Below are positions 43,916-52,231 of a stretch of DNA of 64,000 nucleotides, piece by piece. Origin of the DNA: an uncultured Bacteroidales bacterium (GTDB lineage: Bacteria; Bacteroidota; Bacteroidia; Bacteroidales; Paludibacteraceae); contig ONHW01000003.1 in the NCBI GenBank assembly GCA_900317745.1, positions 124,001-188,000 of the forward strand. The letters are read 5' to 3'. Under the pieces are notes generated by a model that saw nothing but the letters and a program-made list of their open reading frames with translations, was not told the origin of the DNA and searched no databases. Position 1 is the stretch's first letter, and each line of letters begins with the position of its first letter. The position numbers and the translations under genes were made by a program.

Positions 43916-46903
43916 ATGAAAAAGATTCTTTCTCTTCTGTTCGCATCAGCGTTGTCGCTGGGCGTAATGAATGCAAGTGTATTGCTCAACGAGCATTTCG
44001 ACCGTCCGTTGGGTGATTTGCCGGCAAACACATGGTCGGGTGGCTCTGTGCCCAACGACAGTGCGTGGCATGTGTATAGTCCGGGTTCGGTGCTGCTGCA
44101 GGTGGTGAACAGCCAGTTGCAGTTTGCCGACTACTGCTCTGCTGCAACAGGCAAGGCTGTGCAGTACAGCGCCAACCACAGTCGTAACTATCTGCTGCTG
44201 AAGAACGCGTTGAGCGGTTCGGCAGGCAGCAAGGTCTATCTGGCGTTTCTGATGAAAGTTAATGCCGGAGGGTTGCAGACGGGCACCGGTGCCACATCCA
44301 CAAGCAATGCCAACAACAGCGTGGCAGCGTTCCATATCGACGCAAGCAATAACGCCTTGGGCGCGCTCAACGGCAGGGTGATCATCCGCACCGTAGATGA
44401 CGCGACATATTGTCTGGGCGTGTCCCGACGCGGTGAGACAGTGCAGTTTGCCGAGGAGCAGCTGAAGACCGGCAACACCTATCTCGTGGTGGCGGAATAT
44501 GCGTTTGTGGAAGGCGAGAAGAATGACATAGTAAGCCTGTATATCAATCCTACACCTGCCTTGCAGACCGCGGCTGTAGCGAGCGTGAATACGTCCACGG
44601 CTTCAGCAGATGCAACGCAGATTGTAGGTGTGGTGCTGAACTCCAACGGCAATACGCCTACGGATATGTTGATTGACGAACTGCGCGTGGCTACCTCATG
44701 GGACGATCTGTGGGAAGACAGTTCTGTGCCCGTGCCGACCATCACTGCTGCGGCGAGTGTGGATTGCGGCAAGGTGGCTGTGGGCGAAGAGGCTCAACGC
44801 ACACTGGTAGTGCAGGGCGCGAACCTGCAGGGCGGCATTAGCGTGAGTTCGGATAACCCTGCCTTGGTGCCAGGCGTACAGGTTATACCGCAGGCTGAGG
44901 CAGAGCGGCAGGGCGGATATGCACTGACACTGAAACTGACCGCCACCAAGCAGGGCACAGGCAAGGCGAATCTGACATTGTCTTCCGCCGGCGCAAGCGA
45001 CCAGGTGGTAGTTGTGAACTGGACAGCCGCAATGCCCGTGCCGCCGGCAGGCACAGAGTTGCTGGATAATGCGGGCTTTGAGGACTATTCGTGCAACGCG
45101 ATGTTCGGGTGTTCGTTCGATGTGTGGAGTCTGCCGCTGAGCAGTGCCTCGCCGGAGACAACCGACAAAATAGAGGGTGAAGCCGCCATGCTGCTGAACC
45201 CCGTATCCGGCACGGCTAACCTTGATCAGGGCGTGGCGCTTACCGATGAGGATTATGCAGCCGGTACGCTGTTCAAACTGACGATCAATTATAAGACGGT
45301 CAGTCTGCCCGAGAACACACGCCTGGCGCTGGACTGCTACTGGGTACCCGTGGGCGGCGGCGATGCCGAGGCAATGAAACAGCATGACGCCGATGTGCTG
45401 CAGCAGACTTTGGCTGAGATGGCCGACAACGTATGGCAGACGCTGAGCGTAACGACCTCCAAACCGGCTGGATCGACCACGCTGCGCGTGCGGGTGATTG
45501 TTCCCAAGAATGCGCAGGTGCTGTTGGATGATTTCAGTCTGGTGCAGACTGCCAACACCGAACCGTTCATTCATGTCACGCCAGCCAAACTCAATGCTGT
45601 GGAGACCACGTTGGGCAACAGTGTTCAGTTCCCGGCGTTACGTATCGAGCAAGGCAACCTGAGCGGTGCCACGAGTTTCGAGTTGTCGTACACCGATGCG
45701 GCGATGTTCAGTCTGTCACAGTCGTCACTGGCTGCCGATCAAAGTGCGTGCGAACTGGTGATCACCTACGCTCCGACGGCAGCCGGAGTGCATACGGCGT
45801 ACCTGAATATTGACAATCCGGCGCACACGAGTTTGCACCAGACAATCAAGTTGCAAGGCTCGTGCAGCGATCCTGCGGCTCAACCTGCACTGAGCATCAC
45901 ACCTGCTACATTGCCGGCGTTTGAGGCAAAAGTAGGGCAGACGCTGACAAAGACGTTCACCGTGACATCGGTTAACTGTACGGATTTCGTTTATCTGAGT
46001 GTAGAACATGTGCAGGGCGCGGCGTTCACGATTGACGCCTCGATGCTCAGCAAGAACACCTCGAGTGAGGTCACAGTGCGTTTTGCGCCGATGGAGGCCG
46101 GAACGTATCAGTCGGTGGTTACTGCCACTTCGCTGAACGCCGAGAGCGTGACGCTCACCCTGAACGGTACAGCCACAGGCGGAGGCGGCACGATAGAGTG
46201 GGCAACGGATTTTGTGTGGGACGACAGTCAGCCATTGGCTGTGATGGAGGAGCATTTCGACAACGCCGAGCATAACCAACCTCTGCAAATCAGCGGATGG
46301 CAGAACGTAGCGGCAGCCGATGCGCGTCCGTGGTGGGGAATGGATGCGACGCAGACCAGTCTGTTCGATGGAGACAACAAGTGCGCCAAGGCTACGGCGT
46401 ACGAGTTTGGCAAGCCGTCAACGGGATTGTGGGAGATGTGGCTCGTGACGCCCGCACTGGACTACCGCAATGCGCCGACAAAAGTGTTTGCGTTCAGCGT
46501 CATGGGGCAGTACCTGCCGGAGGAAGAGATTCCGGCAGTGCTGGAGATCTATTATATCGATGCAACCAATCCGGAAAATGTGTTCCGTCAGGATCTGACA
46601 GGCAGTTTCTCTATCCCCAAGACGTCAGACGAGGACTCGCAATGGGTGACGTTCGTTCTTGATCTGGAGCCGTATGCCGAGACAATGGCTGATGTGTTCC
46701 GCATGGCTTTCCGCTACGAGGGACCCAACGGCGCAGACGGAGCGGTGACGTATTATATAGATGATGTCAGTTGGGGCGTGGTAAAAACCGGTGTAGAGGC
46801 AGTGGGTTCGCAGCCTGCAGTGCGCAAGACGCTCCGCGACGGTCAGGTGCTGATCATGCGCGGCGATGCGTGGTACAGCGTGCTTGGCACACGGGTGGAA
46901 TAA
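43916..46903 (+). CDS. Large secreted multidomain protein with a C-terminal sorting-like motif
   Basis: The 995-residue product has a signal peptide (MKKILSLLFASALSLGVMNA). After an LLNEHFDRPLG-type beta-sandwich come Ig-like domains of the HYDIN/ASPM type (CGKVAVGEEAQRTLVVQG, VRFAPMEAGTYQSVVTATS). A carbohydrate-binding-like domain starts LLDNAGFEDYSC. A choice-of-anchor-J-like domain (AVMEEHFDNAEHNQPLQISG ... YYIDDVSWG) follows. It ends with TLRDGQVLIMRGDAWYSVLG, the same type of terminal motif as the BspA-like proteins. It is probably surface-displayed; ligand unknown. Confidence 0.8.
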   Translation: MKKILSLLFASALSLGVMNASVLLNEHFDRPLGDLPANTWSGGSVPNDSAWHVYSPGSVLLQVVNSQLQFADYCSAATGKAVQYSANHSRNYLLLKNALSGSAGSKVYLAFLMKVNAGGLQTGTGATSTSNANNSVAAFHIDASNNALGALNGRVIIRTVDDATYCLGVSRRGETVQFAEEQLKTGNTYLVVAEYAFVEGEKNDIVSLYINPTPALQTAAVASVNTSTASADATQIVGVVLNSNGNTPTDMLIDELRVATSWDDLWEDSSVPVPTITAAASVDCGKVAVGEEAQRTLVVQGANLQGGISVSSDNPALVPGVQVIPQAEAERQGGYALTLKLTATKQGTGKANLTLSSAGASDQVVVVNWTAAMPVPPAGTELLDNAGFEDYSCNAMFGCSFDVWSLPLSSASPETTDKIEGEAAMLLNPVSGTANLDQGVALTDEDYAAGTLFKLTINYKTVSLPENTRLALDCYWVPVGGGDAEAMKQHDADVLQQTLAEMADNVWQTLSVTTSKPAGSTTLRVRVIVPKNAQVLLDDFSLVQTANTEPFIHVTPAKLNAVETTLGNSVQFPALRIEQGNLSGATSFELSYTDAAMFSLSQSSLAADQSACELVITYAPTAAGVHTAYLNIDNPAHTSLHQTIKLQGSCSDPAAQPALSITPATLPAFEAKVGQTLTKTFTVTSVNCTDFVYLSVEHVQGAAFTIDASMLSKNTSSEVTVRFAPMEAGTYQSVVTATSLNAESVTLTLNGTATGGGGTIEWATDFVWDDSQPLAVMEEHFDNAEHNQPLQISGWQNVAAADARPWWGMDATQTSLFDGDNKCAKATAYEFGKPSTGLWEMWLVTPALDYRNAPTKVFAFSVMGQYLPEEEIPAVLEIYYIDATNPENVFRQDLTGSFSIPKTSDEDSQWVTFVLDLEPYAETMADVFRMAFRYEGPNGADGAVTYYIDDVSWGVVKTGVEAVGSQPAVRKTLRDGQVLIMRGDAWYSVLGTRVE

Positions 46904-46978
46904 GCGTGTACCGCTTGCGAAAGGACGTCAGCCGGAGGACGGAAAGACAATGTCTGCCGGCTGCCGGTGAACAAAAGG

Positions 46979-47003
46979 GCCTTGCTTGTTGCAAGGCTTT
47001 TTT
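46979..47003 (+). terminator. Terminator of the large surface-protein gene
   Basis: GCCTTGC, loop TTGTT, GCAAGGC and six T form a strong rho-independent terminator 75 bp after the stop. Confidence 0.9.
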
Positions 47004-47014
47004 GATGCAAAAAG

Positions 47015-47037
47015 TATATAATACTACGTATTATATA
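47015..47037. other. AT-rich 10-bp inverted repeat
   Basis: TATATAATAC and GTATTATATA surround TAC. A similar palindrome lies at 18749-18767. It is in the 343-bp spacer between the surface-protein gene and tRNA-Gly. Confidence 0.5.
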
Positions 47038-47068
47038 GTATAAGGTTAAAAAATGAAAAATGAGCCTG

Positions 47069-47112
47069 TTATCCTACGGTTATCTTACGGTTATGTTGCG
47101 GTTATCATTTGG
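47069..47112 (+). repeat. 11-bp-period array, four units
   Basis: The units are TTATCCTACGG, TTATCTTACGG, TTATGTTGCGG and TTATCATTTGG. The spacer continues with looser ACGG-rich words to about 47200. Confidence 0.85.
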
Positions 47113-47206
47113 TAAGGGTTCGATATGCATACGAAAACGGTGCGGGAACGGATCGGAACTGGATTGTAAACTGTACGGATTAGACGGATTGAACGGATGA
47201 ATAACA

Positions 47207-47236
47207 AAAAGAGTTGCCCGAACAGACAACTCTTTT
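47207..47236 (-). terminator. Terminator of tRNA-Gly
   Basis: AAAAGAGTTG and CAACTCTTTT form a 10-bp stem around a 10-nt loop; on the minus strand the arm ends in TTTTTG. It is 11 bp past the tRNA end. Confidence 0.8.
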
Positions 47237-47246
47237 CAATAGAGGG

Positions 47247-47319
47247 AGCGGTAAGCGGGACTCGAACCCGTGACCCTCAGCTTGGGAAGCTGATGCTCTA
47301 CCAACTGAGCTACTACCGC
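47247..47319 (-). tRNA. tRNA-Gly (CCC)
   Basis: Acceptor GCGGTAG/TTACCGC, D-arm GCTC/GAGC, anticodon stem TCAGC/GCTGA with loop TTCCCAA (anticodon CCC) and T-arm ACGGG/CCCGC with TTCGAGT are present. Discriminator base T fits glycine; CCA is not encoded. Confidence 0.93.
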
Positions 47320-47322
47320 AAG

Positions 47323-47441
47323 GCGCCTTCGGCAACGCGGTCGCATCGGATGCCGCTTGGCGGCATAAAGGCGACGCGTGCCTCCGCTCTCCCCACCAAA
47401 ACATTGCTTTGCAAGTTTTGCAGGTGTGCAAGTCGGGGTGG
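47323..47441 (-). ncRNA. Structured repeat element, copy C, in the tRNA-Gly leader
   Basis: On the minus strand CCCC pairs with GGGG around CAAAAC/GTTTTG, with an extra short insert. GTCGC/GCGAC encloses ATGCCG/CGGCAT, and GGCA pairs with TGCC. The fold equals copies A and B with changed base pairs. It lies between the promoter at 47459-47490 and the tRNA, so it should be transcribed with the tRNA. Confidence 0.6.
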
Positions 47442-47458
47442 AGTGCCGAAAGCGGGTA

Positions 47459-47490
47459 CAAAGATACAACAAAAAAATGAAATATGCAAA
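47459..47490 (-). promoter_or_regulatory. Promoter of element C and tRNA-Gly
   Basis: On the minus strand TTTG (47490-47487), 20 bp and TATCTTTG (47466-47459) match the consensus. The leader before the tRNA would be about 135 nt. Confidence 0.75.
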
Positions 47491-47505
47491 TTTTTTGACG
47501 AAAAA

Positions 47506-47537
47506 CTTGCAAATTTGAAAAAAAAATCGTATATTTG
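47506..47537 (+). promoter_or_regulatory. Promoter of the SPFH gene
   Basis: CTTG (47506-47509), 20 bp and TATATTTG (47530-47537) match the consensus. It diverges from the tRNA-Gly promoter. Confidence 0.7.
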
Positions 47538-47654
47538 CAGTTCATTTGGTGCGAATAAGGGAGTTGTAATTGTTGTGGATAGCACGGCAATGCGGGCGAC
47601 AAAGACCTGCTGCGTAGGCGCAAGACTGAATCAAACAACCTAAATATAACGAAT

Positions 47655-48509
47655 ATGACAGATGTAAATGTAAAAAATTCGTCGATGAAACGAATCGTAA
47701 GTGTAGTGGGCGTGGTAGCCGTGCTGTGCGTGCTGATTGCCTCGTGTATGACCGTTGTCGATACCTCGGAAGTAGGTATCAAGTTCAAGAAGTTCTCGCT
47801 GACCGACCAAGGCAAGCTGGATGCAGTGCCTGTGACCGGTTGGGTGTTCTATAACCCGATTACAACGAGTGTGTATTCGTACCCTATCTATGTGCAGCGT
47901 GTGGATTATTCGCCGTTCACGGTTACGACAAAAGATGCAGCGGTGTTCTCGATGGATCCGGTGCTGGCGTTCCGCCTGAACAGGGACAAAGCCGTAGAGG
48001 TGTTTGCGAAGTACCGCAAGCCGTTGCGCGACATAGAAGAGGGATATATGCGTACGGTGATTTATGATGCTTACCGAATCACAGCCAATAAATATACGTC
48101 TGACGAACTTATGGCTTCGCGTGCACAGTTCGAAGGCGAGGTACGTGTGATGCTTGAGCGTTCGCTGAGCGATGAAGGATTCCTGGTAGAGGAGTTCACC
48201 TCGCAGATTACTCCACCGACCTCGCTGTCAAAAGCCATTGAGGCAAAGAACCAGGCTATCCAGGAAGCACTGAAAGCCGAGAACCTGGTTAAGCAGGCAG
48301 AGGCCAATGCGAAGATTGCCATTGCGAAGGCTGAAGGTGAAGCCAAGGCGCTGCGTATCCAGGCAGACGGCGAGGCGTACTACAACCGCACCGTGGCAGC
48401 CAGTCTGAACGAGTTGCTCGTCCGCCAGGATGCTATCGAGAAATGGGACGGCAAGTTGCCGGAGTACATGGGCGGAAACGGTGCAGTGCCATTCATCAAT
48501 GTGAAGTAA
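47655..48509 (+). CDS. SPFH/prohibitin-family membrane protein
   Basis: The 284-residue product has one N-terminal hydrophobic segment ending in a possible lipobox (AVLCVLIASC). The SPFH domain follows (EVGIKFKKFSLTDQGKLDAV, VDYSPFTVTTKDAAVFSMDP). A long Ala/Glu/Lys coiled coil comes next (LSKAIEAKNQAIQEALKAEN onward). Prohibitin-like proteins form ring-shaped membrane scaffolds and often control proteases such as FtsH. It overlaps the YfhO gene stop-to-start (TAATG), so the pair is translationally coupled. Confidence 0.88.
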   Translation: MTDVNVKNSSMKRIVSVVGVVAVLCVLIASCMTVVDTSEVGIKFKKFSLTDQGKLDAVPVTGWVFYNPITTSVYSYPIYVQRVDYSPFTVTTKDAAVFSMDPVLAFRLNRDKAVEVFAKYRKPLRDIEEGYMRTVIYDAYRITANKYTSDELMASRAQFEGEVRVMLERSLSDEGFLVEEFTSQITPPTSLSKAIEAKNQAIQEALKAENLVKQAEANAKIAIAKAEGEAKALRIQADGEAYYNRTVAASLNELLVRQDAIEKWDGKLPEYMGGNGAVPFINVK

Positions 48510-51046
48510 TGAAACAGATCAATTGGAAATCCATAGCCGCCTACGCAGGTATAGTGTTGCTGTTTGCCGTAGCGGCGGCAGTCTATTTCTGGCCATCGCT
48601 GCAGGGCAAGGTTATCTATGCCGGCGACAGTATCAATGCGATGGCTGCTGTACAGGAGAGCAAGGCGTATGCGGAGCAGGGAGGCAATACGTTCTGGACG
48701 GGAGCGATGTTCTCCGGTATGCCTAACTATCAGATAGGCGGCGGCAAGACATTGTCGGCGACCATCATGCGTCCGATGAACGCGATAACGATCCTGGGAC
48801 CGAAGATAGCGTTCTTTGTGTTCTTCTTCTACCTGCTGGCGTTCTTTGCGCTGCTGCGTACGTTCGGCGTGGATAAGTGGCTGAGTGTAGCCGGTGCGTT
48901 TGCGATAGCGATGTCGTCGTACTTCTTTGTGATCATTGCGGCACAACACGGCGGCAAGACGATATCCATCACATGGATGATACCTGTGGTGATAGGATTC
49001 TACCTGACGTACAGAAAGAAGTATTGGATAGGCGCGTTGCTGATTATGTTCTTCGTGCCGGTAGGATTCTTCCGTCACCCGCAAATGTCGTATTACATTT
49101 GTATGATGATCGGCATCCTGTTCTTCGGCGAACTGTCATTAGCCGCCAAGGCGAAGAAGTGGAAGCACTTCGCGATAGCCTCGGCAGTGTTCTTTGCATC
49201 GTTTGCCGTAGGAATGGGCATAGGCAGCGCCAGTATCTTCACCAATCAGGAATACGCCAACGAAACGATGCGCGGCGGACACTCCGACCTGGTGAAAGAG
49301 AGTGACGCGCAGAACAAAACCAAAGGTCTGGATATGGATTATGCCACAGCGTGGAGCGAAGGAGTGGGCGAGAGCCTGACGTTCCTCGTGCCGAACTATA
49401 TGGGCGGTGCGTCCGGATACAATCTCGGCAAAGACTCGCAACTGGAGAAAGATCTGACCAAACTGGGTGTTCCTCGCCGTCAGGCACAGCAGTTCTGCCA
49501 ACACGCTCCGACGTATTGGGGTGAGAAAGCGTTCACTTCGGGACCTGTGTATATGGGTGCGATAGTGATCTTTCTGTTTGTGCTGGCGCTGCTGATAGTA
49601 GACGGGCCGTACAAGTGGGCATTGCTGGTGGCTACGCTGTTCTCGGTGATGCTGAGTTGGGGAAGGAACTTTATGTGGCTGACGGAACTGTTCTTCAATT
49701 ACTTCCCGATGTACAACAAGTTCAGGGCAGTGGAGTCGATACTGATTGTGGCAGAGATAACCGTTCCTTGGCTTGCGTTCCTCGGATTGAAAGCGCTGTC
49801 GGACAAACAGGTACCATGGCAGCGTGTGCAGCGCAGTATTCTGATCTCCGGCGGTGTGACGGCAGGCGTATGTGCGCTGGTAGCGTTGCTGTCGGGCAGT
49901 ATCGATGCGACTTCGAGTTACGATGCATCGTGGAAAGCGCAGGTCGGTCAGCAGATCTATGACCTGATTGTCAATCAGCGTCAGGAACTGATCCGCAGCG
50001 ATGCATGGCGCAGTTTCCTGTTTGTGCTGTTAGGCTGCGGCGTGACGTATTGGTACGCCTATACGCAGTACAACCGCGCGGAAAAGAAGAACGCTACGGT
50101 GATTGCAGGCCTGGCACTCACGGTGTTGATTGTAGCGGATATGTGGCCTGTTGACAAACGTTTCTGCAACGATGCGATGTTTGCGACCAAGAAAGAGGAG
50201 CAGAAAGCGTTTGTGATGCAGCCTTACGAGAAAGAGATCTTGCAAGACACGAGTTACTACCGTGTGCTGAACATGAGTACGAACACGTTCAACGAGGCTC
50301 GTACGGGCTATTATCTGCACTCGATAGGCGGTTACTCGGCAGCCAAGTTACGCAGGTATCAGGATCTGATTGATGTGCATATCAGCCGTGAAATGAATCC
50401 GCTGCTGCAAGTTGTATCGCTTACAGGCGGCCGTCTGGAGAACGATCCGCAACAAGGTGCTGCTTTCCCTGTACTGAACATGCTGAACATGAAGTATGCC
50501 GTTGTACCGACGCAAGGCGGACAGGCTGTGCAGGTGACTAATCCGTGGGCATACGGGCCTGTGTGGCTGGTGGAGGAAGTGCAGACGGTAAACACGCCCA
50601 ACGAGGAGATAGAGGCGTTGAACACGATAGACATGAAGCGTGTGGCTGTAGCGGACAAAGAGTTTGCGCAGTTGCTGGCAGGCGAGAATACGCCCAACGA
50701 GCAGGATAAGGTGGAGTTTGTGGAATACAAACCCAACGAAATGCGGTACAAGACCGACTTGTCAAGCGAGCGGGTGGTTGTGTTCTCGGAGATCTATTAT
50801 CCTCACGGCTGGCACTTGTACGTAGATGGAGCAGACGAGTTGCCCATAGCGCGTGTGAACTATATGTTGCGTGCCGCGCGTGTGCCTGCCGGAGTGCACG
50901 AACTGAAGATGGTTTTTGCACCTGAATCGGTGAAGAAAGGCGATATGCTGTCCGTAGGATGTATAGTTATTTTCCTGTTGACGCTGATTGCCGCTTTGGC
51001 CATGGCGTACCGAGGAAGAAAAAAGACAGGTGAGGCAGGCGCATAA
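48509..51046 (+). CDS. YfhO family membrane protein
   Basis: The 845-residue product from the ATG at 48509 has about 12 membrane segments (for example GIVLLFAVAAAVYFWPSLQG and IAFFVFFFYLLAFFALL) with a large soluble C-terminal part. The N-terminal part with VIYAGDSINAMAAVQ and FWTGAMFSGMPNYQI is typical of Bacteroidota YfhO proteins, GT-C-fold relatives that probably move sugars on lipid carriers. The C-terminus (YYPHGWHLYVDGADELPIAR) is also typical. Its 3' end overlaps the converging acyltransferase gene by 80 bp. Confidence 0.88.
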   Translation: MKQINWKSIAAYAGIVLLFAVAAAVYFWPSLQGKVIYAGDSINAMAAVQESKAYAEQGGNTFWTGAMFSGMPNYQIGGGKTLSATIMRPMNAITILGPKIAFFVFFFYLLAFFALLRTFGVDKWLSVAGAFAIAMSSYFFVIIAAQHGGKTISITWMIPVVIGFYLTYRKKYWIGALLIMFFVPVGFFRHPQMSYYICMMIGILFFGELSLAAKAKKWKHFAIASAVFFASFAVGMGIGSASIFTNQEYANETMRGGHSDLVKESDAQNKTKGLDMDYATAWSEGVGESLTFLVPNYMGGASGYNLGKDSQLEKDLTKLGVPRRQAQQFCQHAPTYWGEKAFTSGPVYMGAIVIFLFVLALLIVDGPYKWALLVATLFSVMLSWGRNFMWLTELFFNYFPMYNKFRAVESILIVAEITVPWLAFLGLKALSDKQVPWQRVQRSILISGGVTAGVCALVALLSGSIDATSSYDASWKAQVGQQIYDLIVNQRQELIRSDAWRSFLFVLLGCGVTYWYAYTQYNRAEKKNATVIAGLALTVLIVADMWPVDKRFCNDAMFATKKEEQKAFVMQPYEKEILQDTSYYRVLNMSTNTFNEARTGYYLHSIGGYSAAKLRRYQDLIDVHISREMNPLLQVVSLTGGRLENDPQQGAAFPVLNMLNMKYAVVPTQGGQAVQVTNPWAYGPVWLVEEVQTVNTPNEEIEALNTIDMKRVAVADKEFAQLLAGENTPNEQDKVEFVEYKPNEMRYKTDLSSERVVVFSEIYYPHGWHLYVDGADELPIARVNYMLRAARVPAGVHELKMVFAPESVKKGDMLSVGCIVIFLLTLIAALAMAYRGRKKTGEAGA

Positions 51047-52040
51047 TCAATCGCGTTATACCGATACTGACAAGTAGTAGCATCGCAGCAACAAGCGGTG
51101 CTACTACTATGTTGAACAGCCACGGATTGAGACTGTCGCAACAGAGCAGAGTAGGACAAAGACGCTCGCGAACCATGATAATCAGCGAGTGGATGATATA
51201 AATGCCGAGGGTCAGTTGCCCGAGGGAAGAGAGGTAGTTGAGTGTTGAGTGTTGAGTGTTGAGAGAAGTTGAGGGTTGAGTGTTGAGGGAATCGAGGTTG
51301 AGGAACAGGGCGAGGAAACCGAGACTGAGGGAGATGTTGACAGCATAACGGTACAGGCGCATGACGATGTTGAGGATACAATCCGCTGGCGTTGAAAATT
51401 GCCATGTATAAACTGAAGGAATGAGGAAGTAGGATTTGTTCCAGCCAAGCAGTAACAATCCGCCGATGAGCAGTGCGGCGAGTGCGACGGGTTTGCGGTA
51501 ACGGCGCAAATCATCGAGATGTGCGCCGATGAGTACGCCTGTTACGAACGACGGGTAAGACCACTGAACCTCCTGTGCTACAATACATTGGCTGATCAGG
51601 ATCGAAACCAGAGCAGCGAGCCACGGTTTGCGCAGCAGCGCGAGTGAGGCGTACCACAGACAGAAGCAGATAAACAGCGACTTGAGGAACCAGAAGTTCG
51701 TCCACAAAGTGGATAAGAGCGATTTGTCGGGGTGTGTGCCGTTGATGAGCGGCAGGAGCAGATTGCCGAAACTCATCAGTAATCCCCACGCGATGCATGG
51801 CAGCAGCAGTTGCCGCGCTTTGACGAGCAGCCAACTGCCGCACTCGCGCGCCGAAGTGACAGCGCGGTGCGCAAACAAGCCGGAAACCATCAGGAACAAC
51901 GGCATGTGAAACGAATAGATATAAACGAATGCCGGTTCGTCGAGATGATTGGAGGTGAGCATAAACTGAACACAGTGTCCCCAAATCACGAGGAACATGG
52001 CGAACAGCTTGAGTATGTCGATAGATTGAATGCGTTGCAT
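50967..52040 (-). CDS. Acyltransferase family 3 membrane protein
   Basis: From the ATG at 52040 the product is 357 residues with about ten membrane segments. RIQSIDILKLFAMFLVIWGH and FIYSFHMPLFLMVSGLFA match Acyl_transf_3 (OafA/NolL type) enzymes, which O-acetylate surface polysaccharides. I reject the earlier start at 52088 because it overlaps the promoter -7 element. Between two predicted membrane segments is an insert reading SLNTQPSTSLNTQHSTLN, encoded by a 7-bp-period array. Confidence 0.85.
   Translation of the reverse strand: MQRIQSIDILKLFAMFLVIWGHCVQFMLTSNHLDEPAFVYIYSFHMPLFLMVSGLFAHRAVTSARECGSWLLVKARQLLLPCIAWGLLMSFGNLLLPLINGTHPDKSLLSTLWTNFWFLKSLFICFCLWYASLALLRKPWLAALVSILISQCIVAQEVQWSYPSFVTGVLIGAHLDDLRRYRKPVALAALLIGGLLLLGWNKSYFLIPSVYTWQFSTPADCILNIVMRLYRYAVNISLSLGFLALFLNLDSLNTQPSTSLNTQHSTLNYLSSLGQLTLGIYIIHSLIIMVRERLCPTLLCCDSLNPWLFNIVVAPLVAAMLLLVSIGITRLIMRLPHLSFFFLGTPWPKRQSASTGK
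51238..51289 (-). repeat. 7-bp-period array inside the acyltransferase gene
   Basis: Plus-strand units are TTGAGTG (three times), TTGAGAG, AAG, TTGAGGG, TTGAGTG and TTGAGGG. It is read in frame as a Ser/Thr/Asn/Gln-rich loop. Confidence 0.9.
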
Positions 52041-52085
52041 AAGCAAGTGCGGATTAGAATCACACCAAAGTGTGAAATAGCGGTG

Positions 52086-52117
52086 CAAAGGTACAAAAAA
52101 AAACGATTTGAAGCAAT
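52086..52117 (-). promoter_or_regulatory. Promoter of the acyltransferase gene
   Basis: On the minus strand ATTG (52117-52114), 20 bp and TACCTTTG (52093-52086). This fixes the gene start downstream of 52086. Confidence 0.7.
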
Positions 52118-52163
52118 AGATTTGGGCTATTTTTTATTTTTGTAACATTTTTTTTACAAAATG

Positions 52164-52195
52164 CTTGCAAATATCAAATTTTTTTTGTAACTTTG
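52164..52195 (+). promoter_or_regulatory. Promoter of the second ATPase gene
   Basis: CTTG (52164-52167), 20 bp and TAACTTTG (52188-52195). The start codon is 36 bp downstream. Confidence 0.75.
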
Positions 52196-52231
52196 CAGCC
52201 GAATTTGTAATTTCAATATACCAAACGTTAT

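Noticed and set aside
47197..47643. A 148-codon frame across tRNA-Gly and element C
   Set aside because: It is an accidental translation of a tRNA gene, a structured repeat and a promoter.
50967..52088. Upstream start (52088) for the acyltransferase
   Set aside because: It would place the first codons over the -7 promoter box; the ATG at 52040 begins the conserved membrane domain.
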